Source of the DNA: Chryseobacterium lathyri
GTDB lineage: Bacteria; Bacteroidota; Bacteroidia; Flavobacteriales; Weeksellaceae
Assembly (NCBI RefSeq): GCF_030812195.1
Contig: NZ_JAUSSF010000003.1
Location: 868,001-932,000, forward strand
DNA length: 64,000 nt
Direction: 5' to 3'
Part shown: one piece after another, positions 1-8,848 of the stretch
Numbering within the stretch: position 1 is the stretch's first letter
How the letters are laid out: every line of letters begins with the position of its first letter
Made by a program: the position numbers and the translations under genes
Notes under the pieces: model-generated
Database searches by the model: none
The model's input: only the letters and a program-made list of their open reading frames with translations
Told to the model about the DNA's origin: nothing

Positions 1-925
1 CCGGATTTACTTTTGCAGCTGCATCAAACATTCTTTCATAATATTTTCCGTTTTCTCTGCTTTTAAAATTGGCTTCATTCCAAGGTCTTATTCTGGTATC
101 GGAATAACCTGGGCCTACGCACGGAATAAAAATAAGGTTCCTGTCTTTTGCGTATTTCGAAAGATAATTCCAATTGGAAGTTGTGCTTCCGAAAACAAAA
201 CCATCGCTGGCAAAATAGGTATAAAAGCCATCAAAACCAGATTTTACAAAAAATTCCGAATGTTCTTTTTCAACCCATAATCCTATGTAAACTCCGTCTA
301 ACTCTGTTTTCCGAACCGTTTTTTCTCCATTTTCAGAAAGAAGCTCAGACCATTCTGACGGTGAAATTTTATAACTGTCATAAACATAGTACAGCGGCTT
401 ACCATCAATTTTATAAAAAGCATGATGTAGCGAATAGGCCTTCACCAAATAGGAAATCTGCTCTCTAAGCTCAGTTATATTTTTATAAAACGGTTCTATG
501 TGAAAAGCAACCTTTAAATGAAATTGGTCAGCTATATCCAGATATTGGGCAATACTCTTATCTACAAATGAATCTTTTCCCAGCCAGCTTAAAACAACCA
601 CTCCAATACCGGATTTCCGGATCATTTCCATATGCTTTTTAATGATCGCAGGATCATTCGAGCTGTAATTTCCCAAAGCGGGATAAAAATTAGCACCAAT
701 ATCATCTGCGCCTTTGTAGTTTCCTAAATTGTTCCATTTTGGATTGCTCCAGTGAGGTAAGATATCATGATTCCAATGATCATATTTCCCGTCAACCTCA
801 GGGTTTCCGTACCATCCATAATAGAAGATCTGGACCTTATCCCGGGATTTGCTCTTTTGAGCAAAACTTTTCGGTGAAATGCAGATCAATAAAATTAATA
901 CCAGAAAGCTTTTAAACAAATTCAT
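1..925 (-). CDS. GH99-like endo-alpha-mannosidase, C-terminus beyond window
   Basis: The reading frame is open from ATG at 925 to the window edge, giving 308 codons without a stop; the 3' part lies outside. Residues 1-22 form a signal peptide ending near SFAQ, so the product is exported or periplasmic. After it come motifs that I recognise from glycoside hydrolase family 99 (endo-alpha-1,2-mannosidase/mannanase): YYGWYGNP, a WNH...HW block, GFDGFYTYFAS about two thirds in, and VGPGYSDTRIRPWN near the visible end. The family's catalytic glutamates lie in a later block that is not in the window, so activity cannot be judged. It probably trims mannose-containing glycans. Family assignment is from memory of motifs. 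Confidence 0.8.
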   Translation of the reverse strand, partial: MNLFKSFLVLILLICISPKSFAQKSKSRDKVQIFYYGWYGNPEVDGKYDHWNHDILPHWSNPKWNNLGNYKGADDIGANFYPALGNYSSNDPAIIKKHMEMIRKSGIGVVVLSWLGKDSFVDKSIAQYLDIADQFHLKVAFHIEPFYKNITELREQISYLVKAYSLHHAFYKIDGKPLYYVYDSYKISPSEWSELLSENGEKTVRKTELDGVYIGLWVEKEHSEFFVKSGFDGFYTYFASDGFVFGSTTSNWNYLSKYAKDRNLIFIPCVGPGYSDTRIRPWNEANFKSRENGKYYERMFDAAAKVNP

Positions 926-1001
926 TTGATAAAAATTAAAAATCTATAAATTATTCAGGATATGGATGGCCTTAAAAACTAAGATCATTCCGAAAGAGTA
1001 A

Positions 1002-2105
1002 TTAAATACTTAAAATTACCTCAGCCGCTTTTTCACTGGCCCCTTTTCCGCCGAGCTTTTCTCTTAAAAGGCTATAATCTGCCAAAACCTGATTTCTTTT
1101 TTCCCCTTCTATCACTTTATTGAGCTCTTTCACAAGGTTTTTGGTATTCAGATCGGTCTGGATCAACTCCTTCACAACTTCTCTGTCCATGATCAGATTG
1201 ACCAGAGAAATATATTTAATGTTTTTAACAAGTCTTTTTGCAATGGCATAAGAGATTTTGCTTCCTCGGTAGCAGACAACTTCCGGAACATTAAGCAAAG
1301 CCGTTTCCAGTGTTGCTGTTCCCGAAGTTACTAAAGCTGCTTTTGAGCACCTCAGCAGATCATATGTTCTGTTGGAAACAAAATGGACGTTGTCATCCAC
1401 ATATTTTTGATAGAATTCTTTCGGAAGGCTTGGTGCACCGGCAATGACAAACTGGTAATTTTTAAAATATGGTCTCACTGAAAGCATAATTTCAAGCATC
1501 TTTTCCACTTCCTGCTTTCTGGAACCGGGAAGAAGCGCTATGATTTCTTTTTCATTAAGACCGTTTTCTTTTTTAAATTCTTCAACATTGATATCATTCA
1601 ATCCGGCTATTGCATCAAGAAGCGGATGCCCTACAAAATGAGAATGAACACCATGCCCTTTATAAAAATCCTCTTCAAAAGGAAGAATGACCATCATTTC
1701 ATCTACATATTTTTTAATGATCTCTACCCTGCCTTCTTTCCAGGCCCAGAGCTGTGGAGAAATATAATAGACCACTTTTATCCCGAGCTCCTTCGCAAAC
1801 TTTGCAATTCTTAAATTAAATCCGGGATAATCAACCAGAATAAGAATATCGGGTTTGTTTTTTCTGATATCCTCCTTGCAGAATTTGATATTGTTGAGGA
1901 TGGTCCTTAAATTCATAGCGACTTCCAGAAAACCCATAAATGCCAGATCACGGTAGTGTTTTACCAATGTTCCTCCCTGTGCTTTCATAAGATCGCCGCC
2001 CCAGAATCTTATTTCCGCCTGTGGATCTTTCTGTTTAAGGGCTTTCATTAAATTGCTTGCATGCAGATCACCGGAAGCCTCTCCTGCGATAATATAATAC
2101 TTCAT
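1002..2105 (-). CDS. lpxB: Lipid-A-disaccharide synthase
   Basis: This 367-residue protein joins UDP-2,3-diacylglucosamine and lipid X to form the disaccharide core of lipid A on the inner face of the membrane. GEASGD at residues 8-13 is the family signature, and PQLWAWKEGR and GHPLLD follow as in other LpxB proteins (GT19). I chose the ATG at 2105 rather than an in-frame start at 2129, because the N-terminal strand MKYYIIAGEASGD then begins as in the family and the upstream residues would be an atypical extension. It is divergent from the DUF2480 gene across about 80 bp. With waaA at 32-33 kb it marks a Gram-negative outer membrane. Confidence 0.95.
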   Translation of the reverse strand: MKYYIIAGEASGDLHASNLMKALKQKDPQAEIRFWGGDLMKAQGGTLVKHYRDLAFMGFLEVAMNLRTILNNIKFCKEDIRKNKPDILILVDYPGFNLRIAKFAKELGIKVVYYISPQLWAWKEGRVEIIKKYVDEMMVILPFEEDFYKGHGVHSHFVGHPLLDAIAGLNDINVEEFKKENGLNEKEIIALLPGSRKQEVEKMLEIMLSVRPYFKNYQFVIAGAPSLPKEFYQKYVDDNVHFVSNRTYDLLRCSKAALVTSGTATLETALLNVPEVVCYRGSKISYAIAKRLVKNIKYISLVNLIMDREVVKELIQTDLNTKNLVKELNKVIEGEKRNQVLADYSLLREKLGGKGASEKAAEVILSI

Positions 2106-2155
2106 TTCTATAGTAAGGATAGAGAACAAATTAAGGTTTACTTGATCTTAATTTG

Positions 2156-2163
2156 TAAATTTG
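2156..2163 (+). promoter_or_regulatory. -7 promoter box (TAnnTTTG) for DUF2480 gene
   Basis: TAAATTTG matches the Bacteroidota -7 consensus and ends 20 bases before the ATG at 2184. I see no well-spaced -33 TTG. Confidence 0.5.
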
Positions 2164-2183
2164 TCCAAAGATAATGATAAAAA

Positions 2184-2693
2184 ATGTCAGAAGAATTTGA
2201 AATCCGAAATAAAGTTGCTGAAAGCGGCCTTGTGAATTTCGACCTATCCACTCTGGTTCCTAAAGGAATAAGAAAGGGTATTGACCTTAAAGATTTTCTT
2301 TTCCAGGAATTGATTCTAAAGGAAAAAGATTTCAGGGAGAAGGTAGATGCCATCAATACTGAAGAATATGAAGACGCTTATATATATATTTACAATTCTG
2401 TAGATACTATTGTTCCGTTGTGGGCTTATTTCGTATTGACCGCCAAGCTTACAGACGTTGCGAAAAAGATCGTCTTCGGAGACCGTGAAGATTTGGAGGT
2501 GATCCTGATGCACAATGCTATCCAGACTTACGATTTTGAAGATATGAGGGGTAAAAGAGTTCTTGTAAAGGGCTGCTCCGACAAAGAAATTCCTGAAAAT
2601 GCATACATAGAACTGGTTGAACAATTGAAACCTTTAGTAAAATCACTAATGTTTGGCGAAGCCTGTTCTAATGTTCCTATTGTAAAGAATTAA
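2184..2693 (+). CDS. DUF2480 family protein
   Basis: A soluble 169-residue protein with no signal peptide or membrane segment. Its opening (EFEIRNKVAESGLVNFDL) and a middle containing AYFVLTAKL match the Bacteroidota-restricted DUF2480 family as I remember it. No function is established for the family and no catalytic motif is evident. There is a cysteine in KGCSDKEIPENAYIE and another near the end (GEACSN). The next gene starts two bases after this stop, so the two are almost certainly co-transcribed. Confidence 0.75.
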   Translation: MSEEFEIRNKVAESGLVNFDLSTLVPKGIRKGIDLKDFLFQELILKEKDFREKVDAINTEEYEDAYIYIYNSVDTIVPLWAYFVLTAKLTDVAKKIVFGDREDLEVILMHNAIQTYDFEDMRGKRVLVKGCSDKEIPENAYIELVEQLKPLVKSLMFGEACSNVPIVKN

Positions 2694-2694
2694 C

Positions 2695-3954
2695 ATGAGG
2701 AACTCTTTATCCGCCTTATTTTTATTCTTTATTTTTCTAGTAATTTACTACTCTGGGAGCTTTACAAAAATTCCTTTTGCAGACTGTGTTGGTTTTGTGC
2801 TGGATGCTGAGAAAGGTAAATTCATGACAACGGCTACGGCTACTACTCATTTCTTATATATCAATACGGTTATTTTAATTAAAAATATAACCGGGCTTAA
2901 TGGGATCGAGGCAAGCCGTTTATTGGTAGTTTTTTCAGGAGCCGCAACCGTTTCCGTGATCTATCTTACTGTTAAAAGTATTACGAAAACAGAATGGGCT
3001 TCTCTCACAGCAGCATTTGTTTTTGGTTTCAGCTTCTCATTCTGGCGAAATGCAGAGATTGTAGAAGTATATACGTACAACACCTTATGGATAAGTCTTT
3101 TTTTCTTCTCGATTATCAAGAGTTTTATAGAAAACAAAAAACAATATATTGTATGGGCAGGTATATTTTTAGGCATCAGCCTTTGGGTACATATCCAGAA
3201 TATTTTACTGATCCCTGCTTTCTTACTTTTCCTTTTTTATTTTAAAAGTCAAAAAAAATATTTCTATCCTTCATTGTTGGTATTTGTACTGTTATTCGCC
3301 TCATTATTTATTCTGAATATATCACAGGGGCTTTCTTTCAATTCACCATATAGCTCGGATCAGGGAAACTGGGTGGAAGAATCTTTCAGGAAAACCTTTT
3401 TGCAGTATGTTAAAGATTTTTTCCAATCTTTCGCTTATCTCATCTATAATTTCAACTTATTTACTTTCTTCGGAGTAATGGGTGCTGTATTTCTATACAA
3501 ATCTAACAGAAAAATGTTCTTTGTTTTTCTTGCAGGATCTTTGTGTGTGTATGGCTTTTCAACTTTTTATGCAGTTTCGGATAATTATGTTTTTTTTCTT
3601 CCTTTCAACATTATTTTTGCATTGTCTGTGGGATACGGGCTGTCACATCCGAAATATGCTGCTCTCAAAAAAATGTCATGGGTCTGCCTGCTTATTCCCT
3701 TAGGATATGTGTTTGCTTATAAAGCCGTTTTCCAGACAGAAAGAGGAAAGGCATTCCACGACTTCAAAAAGTATAAAGGCGGCCTGGACTATTATATACT
3801 GCCATGGATGAATGACAATGCCGGTATTCTGGAATTTACAATTGATAAAAAAGAAGCTCCGGAACCTATTAACTGGATGACCCTGAGTGCTCTGGAATAT
3901 ATAAAACTGCTAAAAAGTAAAGGATATACGGAAGAGGAGATCAAAAAACTTTAA
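2695..3954 (+). CDS. DUF2723-like polytopic membrane protein (GT-C type)
   Basis: A 419-residue protein with roughly ten hydrophobic segments. After the first segment comes an acidic loop (PFADCVGFVLDAEKG) followed by TTHFLYINTVILI, the arrangement of the first periplasmic loop in DUF2723/GT117 proteins and related protein O-mannosyltransferase-like enzymes, where an aspartate in this loop is thought to be catalytic. A soluble tail of about 65 residues ends the protein. It probably transfers sugar from a lipid carrier, but the substrate is unknown. It follows the DUF2480 gene directly. The family call rests on topology and the loop, so it is moderate. Confidence 0.6.
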   Translation: MRNSLSALFLFFIFLVIYYSGSFTKIPFADCVGFVLDAEKGKFMTTATATTHFLYINTVILIKNITGLNGIEASRLLVVFSGAATVSVIYLTVKSITKTEWASLTAAFVFGFSFSFWRNAEIVEVYTYNTLWISLFFFSIIKSFIENKKQYIVWAGIFLGISLWVHIQNILLIPAFLLFLFYFKSQKKYFYPSLLVFVLLFASLFILNISQGLSFNSPYSSDQGNWVEESFRKTFLQYVKDFFQSFAYLIYNFNLFTFFGVMGAVFLYKSNRKMFFVFLAGSLCVYGFSTFYAVSDNYVFFLPFNIIFALSVGYGLSHPKYAALKKMSWVCLLIPLGYVFAYKAVFQTERGKAFHDFKKYKGGLDYYILPWMNDNAGILEFTIDKKEAPEPINWMTLSALEYIKLLKSKGYTEEEIKKL

Positions 3955-3997
3955 CAATAATTGTGAGGCAAAAAATTCCGTGAATCACATTTTTTGA

Positions 3998-4005
3998 TAT
4001 CTTTG
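3998..4005 (+). promoter_or_regulatory. -7 promoter box (TATCTTTG) for DUF937 gene
   Basis: TATCTTTG lies 31 bases before the ATG at 4037 and matches TAnnTTTG. A -33 element at normal spacing is not obvious. Confidence 0.5.
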
Positions 4006-4036
4006 ATTTACTTAATATTTTAAAATAAACACAAAC

Positions 4037-4696
4037 ATGAGTTTAATCGACCTACTTACAGGTAGCACCAGCAATCAGGTTGCTGAACAGGCAGAAAACA
4101 AATTCGGAATCAGCAGAAACCAGATTATCGCCTTATTGGCAGTAGCTGCACCTTTGGTTATTTCTTACCTTAGAAACAAGTCTCAGGACGCTAACGAAGC
4201 AGAAGCTTTAAATAACGCTTTAGATAAAGACCACGACGGAAGTATTCTAGATGATGCTTCACAAGCTGAAGCCAGACAAGCTGAAGGAGGATCTATCCTT
4301 GATCATGTTTTTGGCGGGCAAAAAAGCACTGTAGAAAATCAGCTTTCTCAAAATACAGGGATCTCAATTGATAAAATCGGGCCTATTTTAGCGATGCTTG
4401 CTCCGGTAATTATGGGATATATCGGTAAAGAGAAGCAACAGAATAATGTAGGAGCCGGAGGATTGGGAGATCTTTTGGGCGGAATTCTTGGAAATGCATC
4501 TAACCAGGCTCAGGAACAGCAATCCAGTCCTTTAAATGACATTTTGGGAAGCGTTTTAGGAGGTGGCCAGGCCCAGTCCGGAGGAAACCCACTTAACGAC
4601 ATCTTAGGAAGCGTACTTGGCGGTGGCGGACAGCAACAGCAACAACAGGGAGGCGGATTAGGAAGTATCCTTGGTAACCTTTTAGGAGGAAAATAA
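4037..4696 (+). CDS. DUF937 domain protein with Gly/Gln-rich repeat tail
   Basis: A soluble 219-residue protein with no signal peptide. The DUF937 fold seems to be present as two related halves: GISRNQIIALLAVAAPLVISYL (about residues 25-45) and GISIDKIGPILAMLAPVIMGYI (about 110-132). The last third is low-complexity and contains two near-identical blocks of PLNDILGSVLGGG, a run of six glutamines, and a third shorter block (LGSILGNLLGG). The tail may mediate self-association, which is inference. The function is unknown. The gene has its own promoter and a strong terminator, so it is probably monocistronic. Confidence 0.75.
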   Translation: MSLIDLLTGSTSNQVAEQAENKFGISRNQIIALLAVAAPLVISYLRNKSQDANEAEALNNALDKDHDGSILDDASQAEARQAEGGSILDHVFGGQKSTVENQLSQNTGISIDKIGPILAMLAPVIMGYIGKEKQQNNVGAGGLGDLLGGILGNASNQAQEQQSSPLNDILGSVLGGGQAQSGGNPLNDILGSVLGGGGQQQQQQGGGLGSILGNLLGGK

Positions 4697-4714
4697 TTTA
4701 ATTTTGTATATTGA

Positions 4715-4746
4715 AAAAAGGCTGAAGATTGATCTTCAGCCTTTTT
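4715..4746. terminator. Bidirectional intrinsic terminator
   Basis: A perfect 15-bp stem with a 2-base loop (AAAAAGGCTGAAGAT/ATCTTCAGCCTTTTT) sits between the convergent DUF937 and bTHX genes and gives a T-run on both strands. Confidence 0.9.
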
Positions 4747-4750
4747 ATTT

Positions 4751-4870
4751 TTAGCTCTTCGCTTTAGTTTCAGAAGAACCGATGGACTTAGAAGCTTTTC
4801 TAGGTCTTCTTTTACCATAGCTTCCTGCATTGATCTTTCCTCTTCTTGATTTTTTGTCTCCTTTTCCCAT
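4751..4870 (-). CDS. Small ribosomal subunit protein bTHX
   Basis: A 39-residue, strongly basic ORF starting MGKGDKKSRRGKINAGSYG and continuing with KRRPRKASKS. This matches the THX (bTHX) family, which packs in the head of the 30S subunit in Thermus and is widespread in Bacteroidota. Start and stop are clear (ATG at 4870, TAA at 4751-4753). It is easily missed because of its size. The product is almost entirely Gly, Lys, Arg and Ser. It faces the DUF937 gene across a shared terminator. Confidence 0.9.
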   Translation of the reverse strand: MGKGDKKSRRGKINAGSYGKRRPRKASKSIGSSETKAKS

Positions 4871-5020
4871 AGTGATAAATATTTATTGGTTAAATACTAA
4901 ATTAGCAATAATGGTATACATCAAAAAAATTAAGGCTGTTAAAATTTTTATAAATATAACATAGATAAGGGAGTACAAGATTAGCTACTTTCAGCTTCCT
5001 GCCTCCATACATTTATCTAT

Positions 5021-6415
5021 TTACACTTTAACCGTTTTCCACTTTCCTTTTTTAAACAAAATAAAAGCAACAATGGTAATTAAAGTTTCTGCAGCAGGAA
5101 TAGAGATAAATACTCCTTTAGGTCCCATTCCAAAATGTTTGGAAAGAAAATAAGCCAGCGGGATCTGAAATAACCAAAATCCGAAAAAATTCACCCAAGT
5201 AGGTGTCCAGGTATCGCCGGCTCCATTAAAGGCATTAATGAGTACCATCCCAATTCCATAGAAAATAAATCCGACACTCATAATATGTAATGCGTTTTTG
5301 GCAAAATCTTTAATCTCTACTTCCTGGGTAAAAAATCCTACAAGAAAATCTCCAAGCAGAAAAAATATCAGACTTACAGCAAGCATAAAAATCACATTAT
5401 ATTTTACTGTTTTCATCACAGACTGTTCAGCTCTCAGCATTTCATTAGCTCCCATATTCTGCCCAACCAGCGTGGAAGCTGCATTGCTAAGCCCCCAGGC
5501 GGGAAGCATAAAAAACATCATCAGTCTCAGAGCCGTCTGATATCCTGCAGAAGCGTTTTCGCCTCCCGTAGTGGCAACCAGCTGGGCAAGAAAAATCCAG
5601 CTGCAAGAAGCAATCACAAACTGGAAAATTCCGGGAGTAGCAATTTTCACAATAGATTTTATCTGTTTGAAATCAGGGTTAAAGTAAGATAGTGCAATCC
5701 GGATCTGAGTATCGGCAACCAAGAGATGATACAGCTGATAAACCACCCCGATGCTTCTACCTATCGTAGTTGCTAAAGCCGCTCCGGTAAGGCCCATTGC
5801 AGGAACAGGCCCAAAACCTTTGATAAGAACAGGGCAGAGAATAATGTTAACGATATTAGCAATCCACAGCGATTTCATGGCAATAGCCGCATTTCCCGCT
5901 CCCCTGAAGATTCCGTTGATCAAAAATAAAAGCATAATGATCACACTGCTTCCCATCATGATTCTGGTGAAATCTTTTCCATAAGCTGCAGCTTCTGGTT
6001 TTGAGCCCATCAGAATCAAAATTTCCTCAGCATAAATTACTCCGAACAAACTCAAAATTGATGTCACAATAAATGAAACCAATAAAACCTGTGCTGCACT
6101 TCTGGAAGCCTGCTCAGGATTTTTCTCTCCTATTCTACGTGCTACCAAAGCTGTTGCCGCCATACTCATTCCTATGGCAATAGAATACATTACTGAAAGT
6201 ACAGATTCCGTTAAGCCTACACTCTGAATCGCATAACCGCTTTCTTTCAGATGTCCTACAAAATATAGATCAACTAAGGCAAAAACTGATTCCATGGCCA
6301 TTTCCAGCATCATAGGAACAGCCAGTAAAAGTACAGCACTCCTTATCGTTATTTTCGTATAATCTACTTCTGCACCACTAAAGGCTCTTTTCAAAAAGTC
6401 TATATATTTTGTCAT
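5021..6415 (-). CDS. MATE family multidrug efflux transporter
   Basis: A 464-residue inner-membrane protein with about 12 hydrophobic segments in two homologous halves, the normal MATE length and layout. MATE proteins exchange Na+ or H+ for cationic drugs and metabolites. The N-terminal half carries PMMLEMAMESVFALVDLYFVG and the equivalent block in the second half is TPGIFQFVIASCSWIFLAQL. MATE features such as VGQNMGA also occur. The gene is monocistronic by spacing. Drug specificity cannot be read from sequence. Confidence 0.9.
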   Translation of the reverse strand: MTKYIDFLKRAFSGAEVDYTKITIRSAVLLLAVPMMLEMAMESVFALVDLYFVGHLKESGYAIQSVGLTESVLSVMYSIAIGMSMAATALVARRIGEKNPEQASRSAAQVLLVSFIVTSILSLFGVIYAEEILILMGSKPEAAAYGKDFTRIMMGSSVIIMLLFLINGIFRGAGNAAIAMKSLWIANIVNIILCPVLIKGFGPVPAMGLTGAALATTIGRSIGVVYQLYHLLVADTQIRIALSYFNPDFKQIKSIVKIATPGIFQFVIASCSWIFLAQLVATTGGENASAGYQTALRLMMFFMLPAWGLSNAASTLVGQNMGANEMLRAEQSVMKTVKYNVIFMLAVSLIFFLLGDFLVGFFTQEVEIKDFAKNALHIMSVGFIFYGIGMVLINAFNGAGDTWTPTWVNFFGFWLFQIPLAYFLSKHFGMGPKGVFISIPAAETLITIVAFILFKKGKWKTVKV

Positions 6416-6441
6416 TTTCTAATCAATAATTATCTGATTTC

Positions 6442-6449
6442 CAAAAATA
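6442..6449 (-). promoter_or_regulatory. -7 promoter box (TATTTTTG) for MATE gene
   Basis: Read on the minus strand, TATTTTTG lies 26 bases before the MATE ATG at 6415. No convincing -33 element was found. Confidence 0.45.
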
Positions 6450-6498
6450 CAAATTCAATTCTTATAAAAATTTAGTTACCCATATCAAAAAAATAATT

Positions 6499-6506
6499 TA
6501 GATTTG
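6499..6506 (+). promoter_or_regulatory. -7 promoter box (TAGATTTG) for ankyrin gene
   Basis: TAGATTTG matches TAnnTTTG. A TTG at 6504 that could be read as a start lies inside this box, which argues for the downstream ATG at 6519 (or 6528). Confidence 0.55.
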
Positions 6507-6518
6507 TATATTGTTAAA

Positions 6519-6887
6519 ATGAATCTTATGAAAAAAATAATCTCTACTGCCTTTCTACTTGTAATTTCAGTGTCTGCAAATATGCTTTCTGCGCAATCAT
6601 TTAGTAAAAAACAGATGCAGGCTATTCAGTCTGATGACGTGGCATCATTTAAAAAGAATTTTTCAAAAGCCGACTACAACAAATGTTTCCCACTTAAGGA
6701 TGAGACTTTTAGCGCATTAGGTTTCAGCTCGCTTTACGGCAGAAATAATATTGTTAAATTCCTTTTGGACAACCAGGCAGATATTAACAAAGAATGTAAC
6801 GGAAAAACACCTCTTGCTTTAGCTAAATTAGGAAACAAAGAACAAACCGTACAGCTGCTGATACAAAAAGGTGCTGCGAATAATTAA
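6519..6887 (+). CDS. Small secreted ankyrin-repeat protein
   Basis: About 122 residues. A signal peptide (MKKIISTAFLLVISVSANMLSAQ) directs it to the periplasm or beyond. The mature part has one clear ankyrin unit (FSSLYGRNNIVKFLLDNQADINKECNGKTPLALAKLGN) flanked by weaker halves, so there are about two repeats. Ankyrin repeats bind proteins; no partner is evident. I preferred the ATG at 6519 because an upstream TTG lies within the promoter box; the ATG at 6528 is equally possible and would start the signal peptide directly. It is monocistronic, with a promoter before and a terminator after. Confidence 0.75.
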   Translation: MNLMKKIISTAFLLVISVSANMLSAQSFSKKQMQAIQSDDVASFKKNFSKADYNKCFPLKDETFSALGFSSLYGRNNIVKFLLDNQADINKECNGKTPLALAKLGNKEQTVQLLIQKGAANN

Positions 6888-6913
6888 TTAAAAAGCCCTC
6901 AAATAATATACAA

Positions 6914-6938
6914 GACTTCCGAAAGGAAGTTTTTTTTG
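6914..6938 (+). terminator. Intrinsic terminator of ankyrin gene
   Basis: ACTTCC-GAAA-GGAAGT followed by a run of T. The T-run overlaps the putative -33 element of the aspS promoter. Confidence 0.8.
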
Positions 6939-6969
6939 TTTATAGAACCTGCAAAAAATCTTATCTTTG
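6936..6969 (+). promoter_or_regulatory. Promoter of aspS
   Basis: TTG at 6936-6938, a 23-base spacer and TATCTTTG at 6962-6969 fit the Bacteroidota -33/-7 consensus. The -33 falls in the T-run of the preceding terminator. Confidence 0.6.
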
Positions 6970-7022
6970 CATCCGGAAATTATGGTGAAAAACTTCATGA
7001 TCAGAAAGCTAAACCATATATC

Positions 7023-7043
7023 TTAAACATTGAACCTTAAACA
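7023..7043 (+). repeat. Three heptamers TTRAACM upstream of aspS
   Basis: TTAAACA, TTGAACC and TTAAACA are arranged head to tail with a strict 7-base period in the aspS leader. A spurious in-frame TTG start at 7030 falls inside this array. Confidence 0.7.
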
Positions 7044-7050
7044 AATAATT

Positions 7051-8805
7051 ATGTTTCGATCACACACGAACGGAGAATTATCTCTGAAAAATCTTAATGA
7101 AGAAGTTACACTTTCCGGATGGGTACAGACTATCCGTGACAAAGGATTTATGATTTGGATAGATCTTCGGGATCGTTACGGAATTACCCAACTGGTTTTC
7201 GATCAGGAGCGTTCGTCTGCACAGCTGATGGAAGAAGCAAAAAAGCTGGGCCGTGAGTTCGTGATACAGGTTACAGGAAAAGTAATCGAAAGGATAAGCA
7301 AAAACCCCAATATTTCAACGGGAGAAATTGAAATTTTAGTTGAAAAATTAACGGTTCTTAATGAATCCCAGCTTCCACCTTTCACTATTGAAGATGAAAC
7401 GGATGGCGGTGAAGAATTGAGAATGAAATACCGTTATCTGGATATTAGAAGAGCTCCGGTAAGAGATAAACTGATCTTCCGTCACAAAATGGCGCAGAAA
7501 GTAAGAAACTATCTTTCAGACGAAGGGTTTATTGAAGTGGAAACTCCGGTTTTAATCAAATCTACTCCGGAAGGCGCAAGAGACTTTGTGGTTCCGAGCA
7601 GAATGAATCCGGGACAGTTTTATGCCCTTCCACAATCGCCACAGACGTTCAAGCAGCTTCTGATGGTAGGCGGAATGGATAAGTATTTCCAAATTGTAAA
7701 ATGTTTCCGTGACGAAGACTTAAGAGCTGACAGACAGCCGGAATTTACACAAATCGACTGTGAAATGGCTTTCGTAGAACAGGAAGATATCATGAATGTC
7801 TTTGAAGGAATGACGAAAACATTAATTAAAGATATTACAGGACAGGAATTCGGAGATTTCCCAAGAATGACTTTCGCAGATGCGATGAGAAAGTACGGAA
7901 ACGACAAACCGGATATCCGTTTCGGAATGGAGTTTGTGGAACTTAACGAACTTGTAAAAGGAAAAGATTTTAAAATCTTTGATGACGCTGAATTGGTTGT
8001 AGGAATCAATGTAGAAGGTTGTGCTGACTATACAAGAAAGCAGATCGACGAGCTTGTTGACTGGGTAAAACGCCCGCAGATCGGAGCATCCGGAATGGTT
8101 TGGGCTAAATTCCAGAATGACGGTGTGAAAACATCTTCTGTCAACAAATTCTACAACGAAGAAGATCTGGCGAAGATCATCGAAAAATTCGGGGCTAAAG
8201 AAGGTGACCTAATGTTGATTTTATCCGGGAACGAAAATAAAGTGAGAGCTCAGCTTTCTGCTTTGAGAATGGAGCTTGGAAACCGTTTGGGATTAAGAAA
8301 AGGAAATGTATTTGCACCACTTTGGGTTGTTGATTTCCCATTATTGGAATTTGACGAAGAAAGTGGACGTTACCACGCCATGCACCACCCTTTCACTTCT
8401 CCTAAACCTGAAGATATTCACTTACTGGAAACAGATCCGGGTAAAGCAAGAGCGAATGCTTATGACATGGTTTTAAACGGAAACGAGATCGGTGGCGGTT
8501 CGATCAGAATCTTCGATAAAGATTTACAATCAAGAATGTTTGACTTATTAGGATTCTCGAAGGAAGAAGCAGAAGCTCAGTTTGGGTTCTTAATGAACGC
8601 TTTCAAATACGGAGCTCCGCCTCACGGTGGTCTGGCTTTCGGATTTGACCGTTTGGTAGCAATTCTTGACGGAAATGAGGTGATCAGAGATTATATCGCA
8701 TTCCCTAAGAATAATTCAGGACGTGATGTGATGATCGATGCGCCGGCATCCATCGCAGACGCACAGCTGGATGAACTGGAAATACAATTGAATTTAAAAG
8801 CATAA
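7051..8805 (+). CDS. aspS: Aspartyl-tRNA synthetase
   Basis: A 584-residue class IIb synthetase that charges tRNA-Asp with aspartate using ATP. An N-terminal OB-fold anticodon-binding domain (LSGWVQTIRDKGFMIWIDLRDR) comes first, then class II motif 2 (CFRDEDLRADRQPEFTQID), the GAD insertion domain typical of bacterial AspRS, and motif 3 (GGLAFGFDRLVAIL). The length is normal for the bacterial type. I placed the start at the ATG at 7051 (MFRSHTNGEL); the seven residues gained from a TTG at 7030 would be encoded by the heptamer repeat and are not expected in the family. Whether it is discriminating or non-discriminating was not assessed. Confidence 0.97.
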   Translation: MFRSHTNGELSLKNLNEEVTLSGWVQTIRDKGFMIWIDLRDRYGITQLVFDQERSSAQLMEEAKKLGREFVIQVTGKVIERISKNPNISTGEIEILVEKLTVLNESQLPPFTIEDETDGGEELRMKYRYLDIRRAPVRDKLIFRHKMAQKVRNYLSDEGFIEVETPVLIKSTPEGARDFVVPSRMNPGQFYALPQSPQTFKQLLMVGGMDKYFQIVKCFRDEDLRADRQPEFTQIDCEMAFVEQEDIMNVFEGMTKTLIKDITGQEFGDFPRMTFADAMRKYGNDKPDIRFGMEFVELNELVKGKDFKIFDDAELVVGINVEGCADYTRKQIDELVDWVKRPQIGASGMVWAKFQNDGVKTSSVNKFYNEEDLAKIIEKFGAKEGDLMLILSGNENKVRAQLSALRMELGNRLGLRKGNVFAPLWVVDFPLLEFDEESGRYHAMHHPFTSPKPEDIHLLETDPGKARANAYDMVLNGNEIGGGSIRIFDKDLQSRMFDLLGFSKEEAEAQFGFLMNAFKYGAPPHGGLAFGFDRLVAILDGNEVIRDYIAFPKNNSGRDVMIDAPASIADAQLDELEIQLNLKA

Positions 8806-8810
8806 TGTAA

Positions 8811-8836
8811 AGCAGAGACAAAATCTCTGCTTTTTT
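8811..8836 (+). terminator. Intrinsic terminator of aspS
   Basis: AGCAGAGA/TCTCTGCT stem with a short loop, followed by TTTTTT. Confidence 0.85.
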
Positions 8837-8848
8837 AATGAGAAAAAA

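Noticed and set aside
148..468. Open frame of 106 codons on the plus strand
   Set aside because: It is antisense to the GH99-like gene, which has a signal peptide and family motifs.
4510..4830. 106-codon minus-strand frame with Pro and Cys runs
   Set aside because: It is antisense to the Gly/Gln-rich tail of the DUF937 gene and overlaps the true bTHX gene; the composition is an artefact of reading GGC/GGA repeats backwards.
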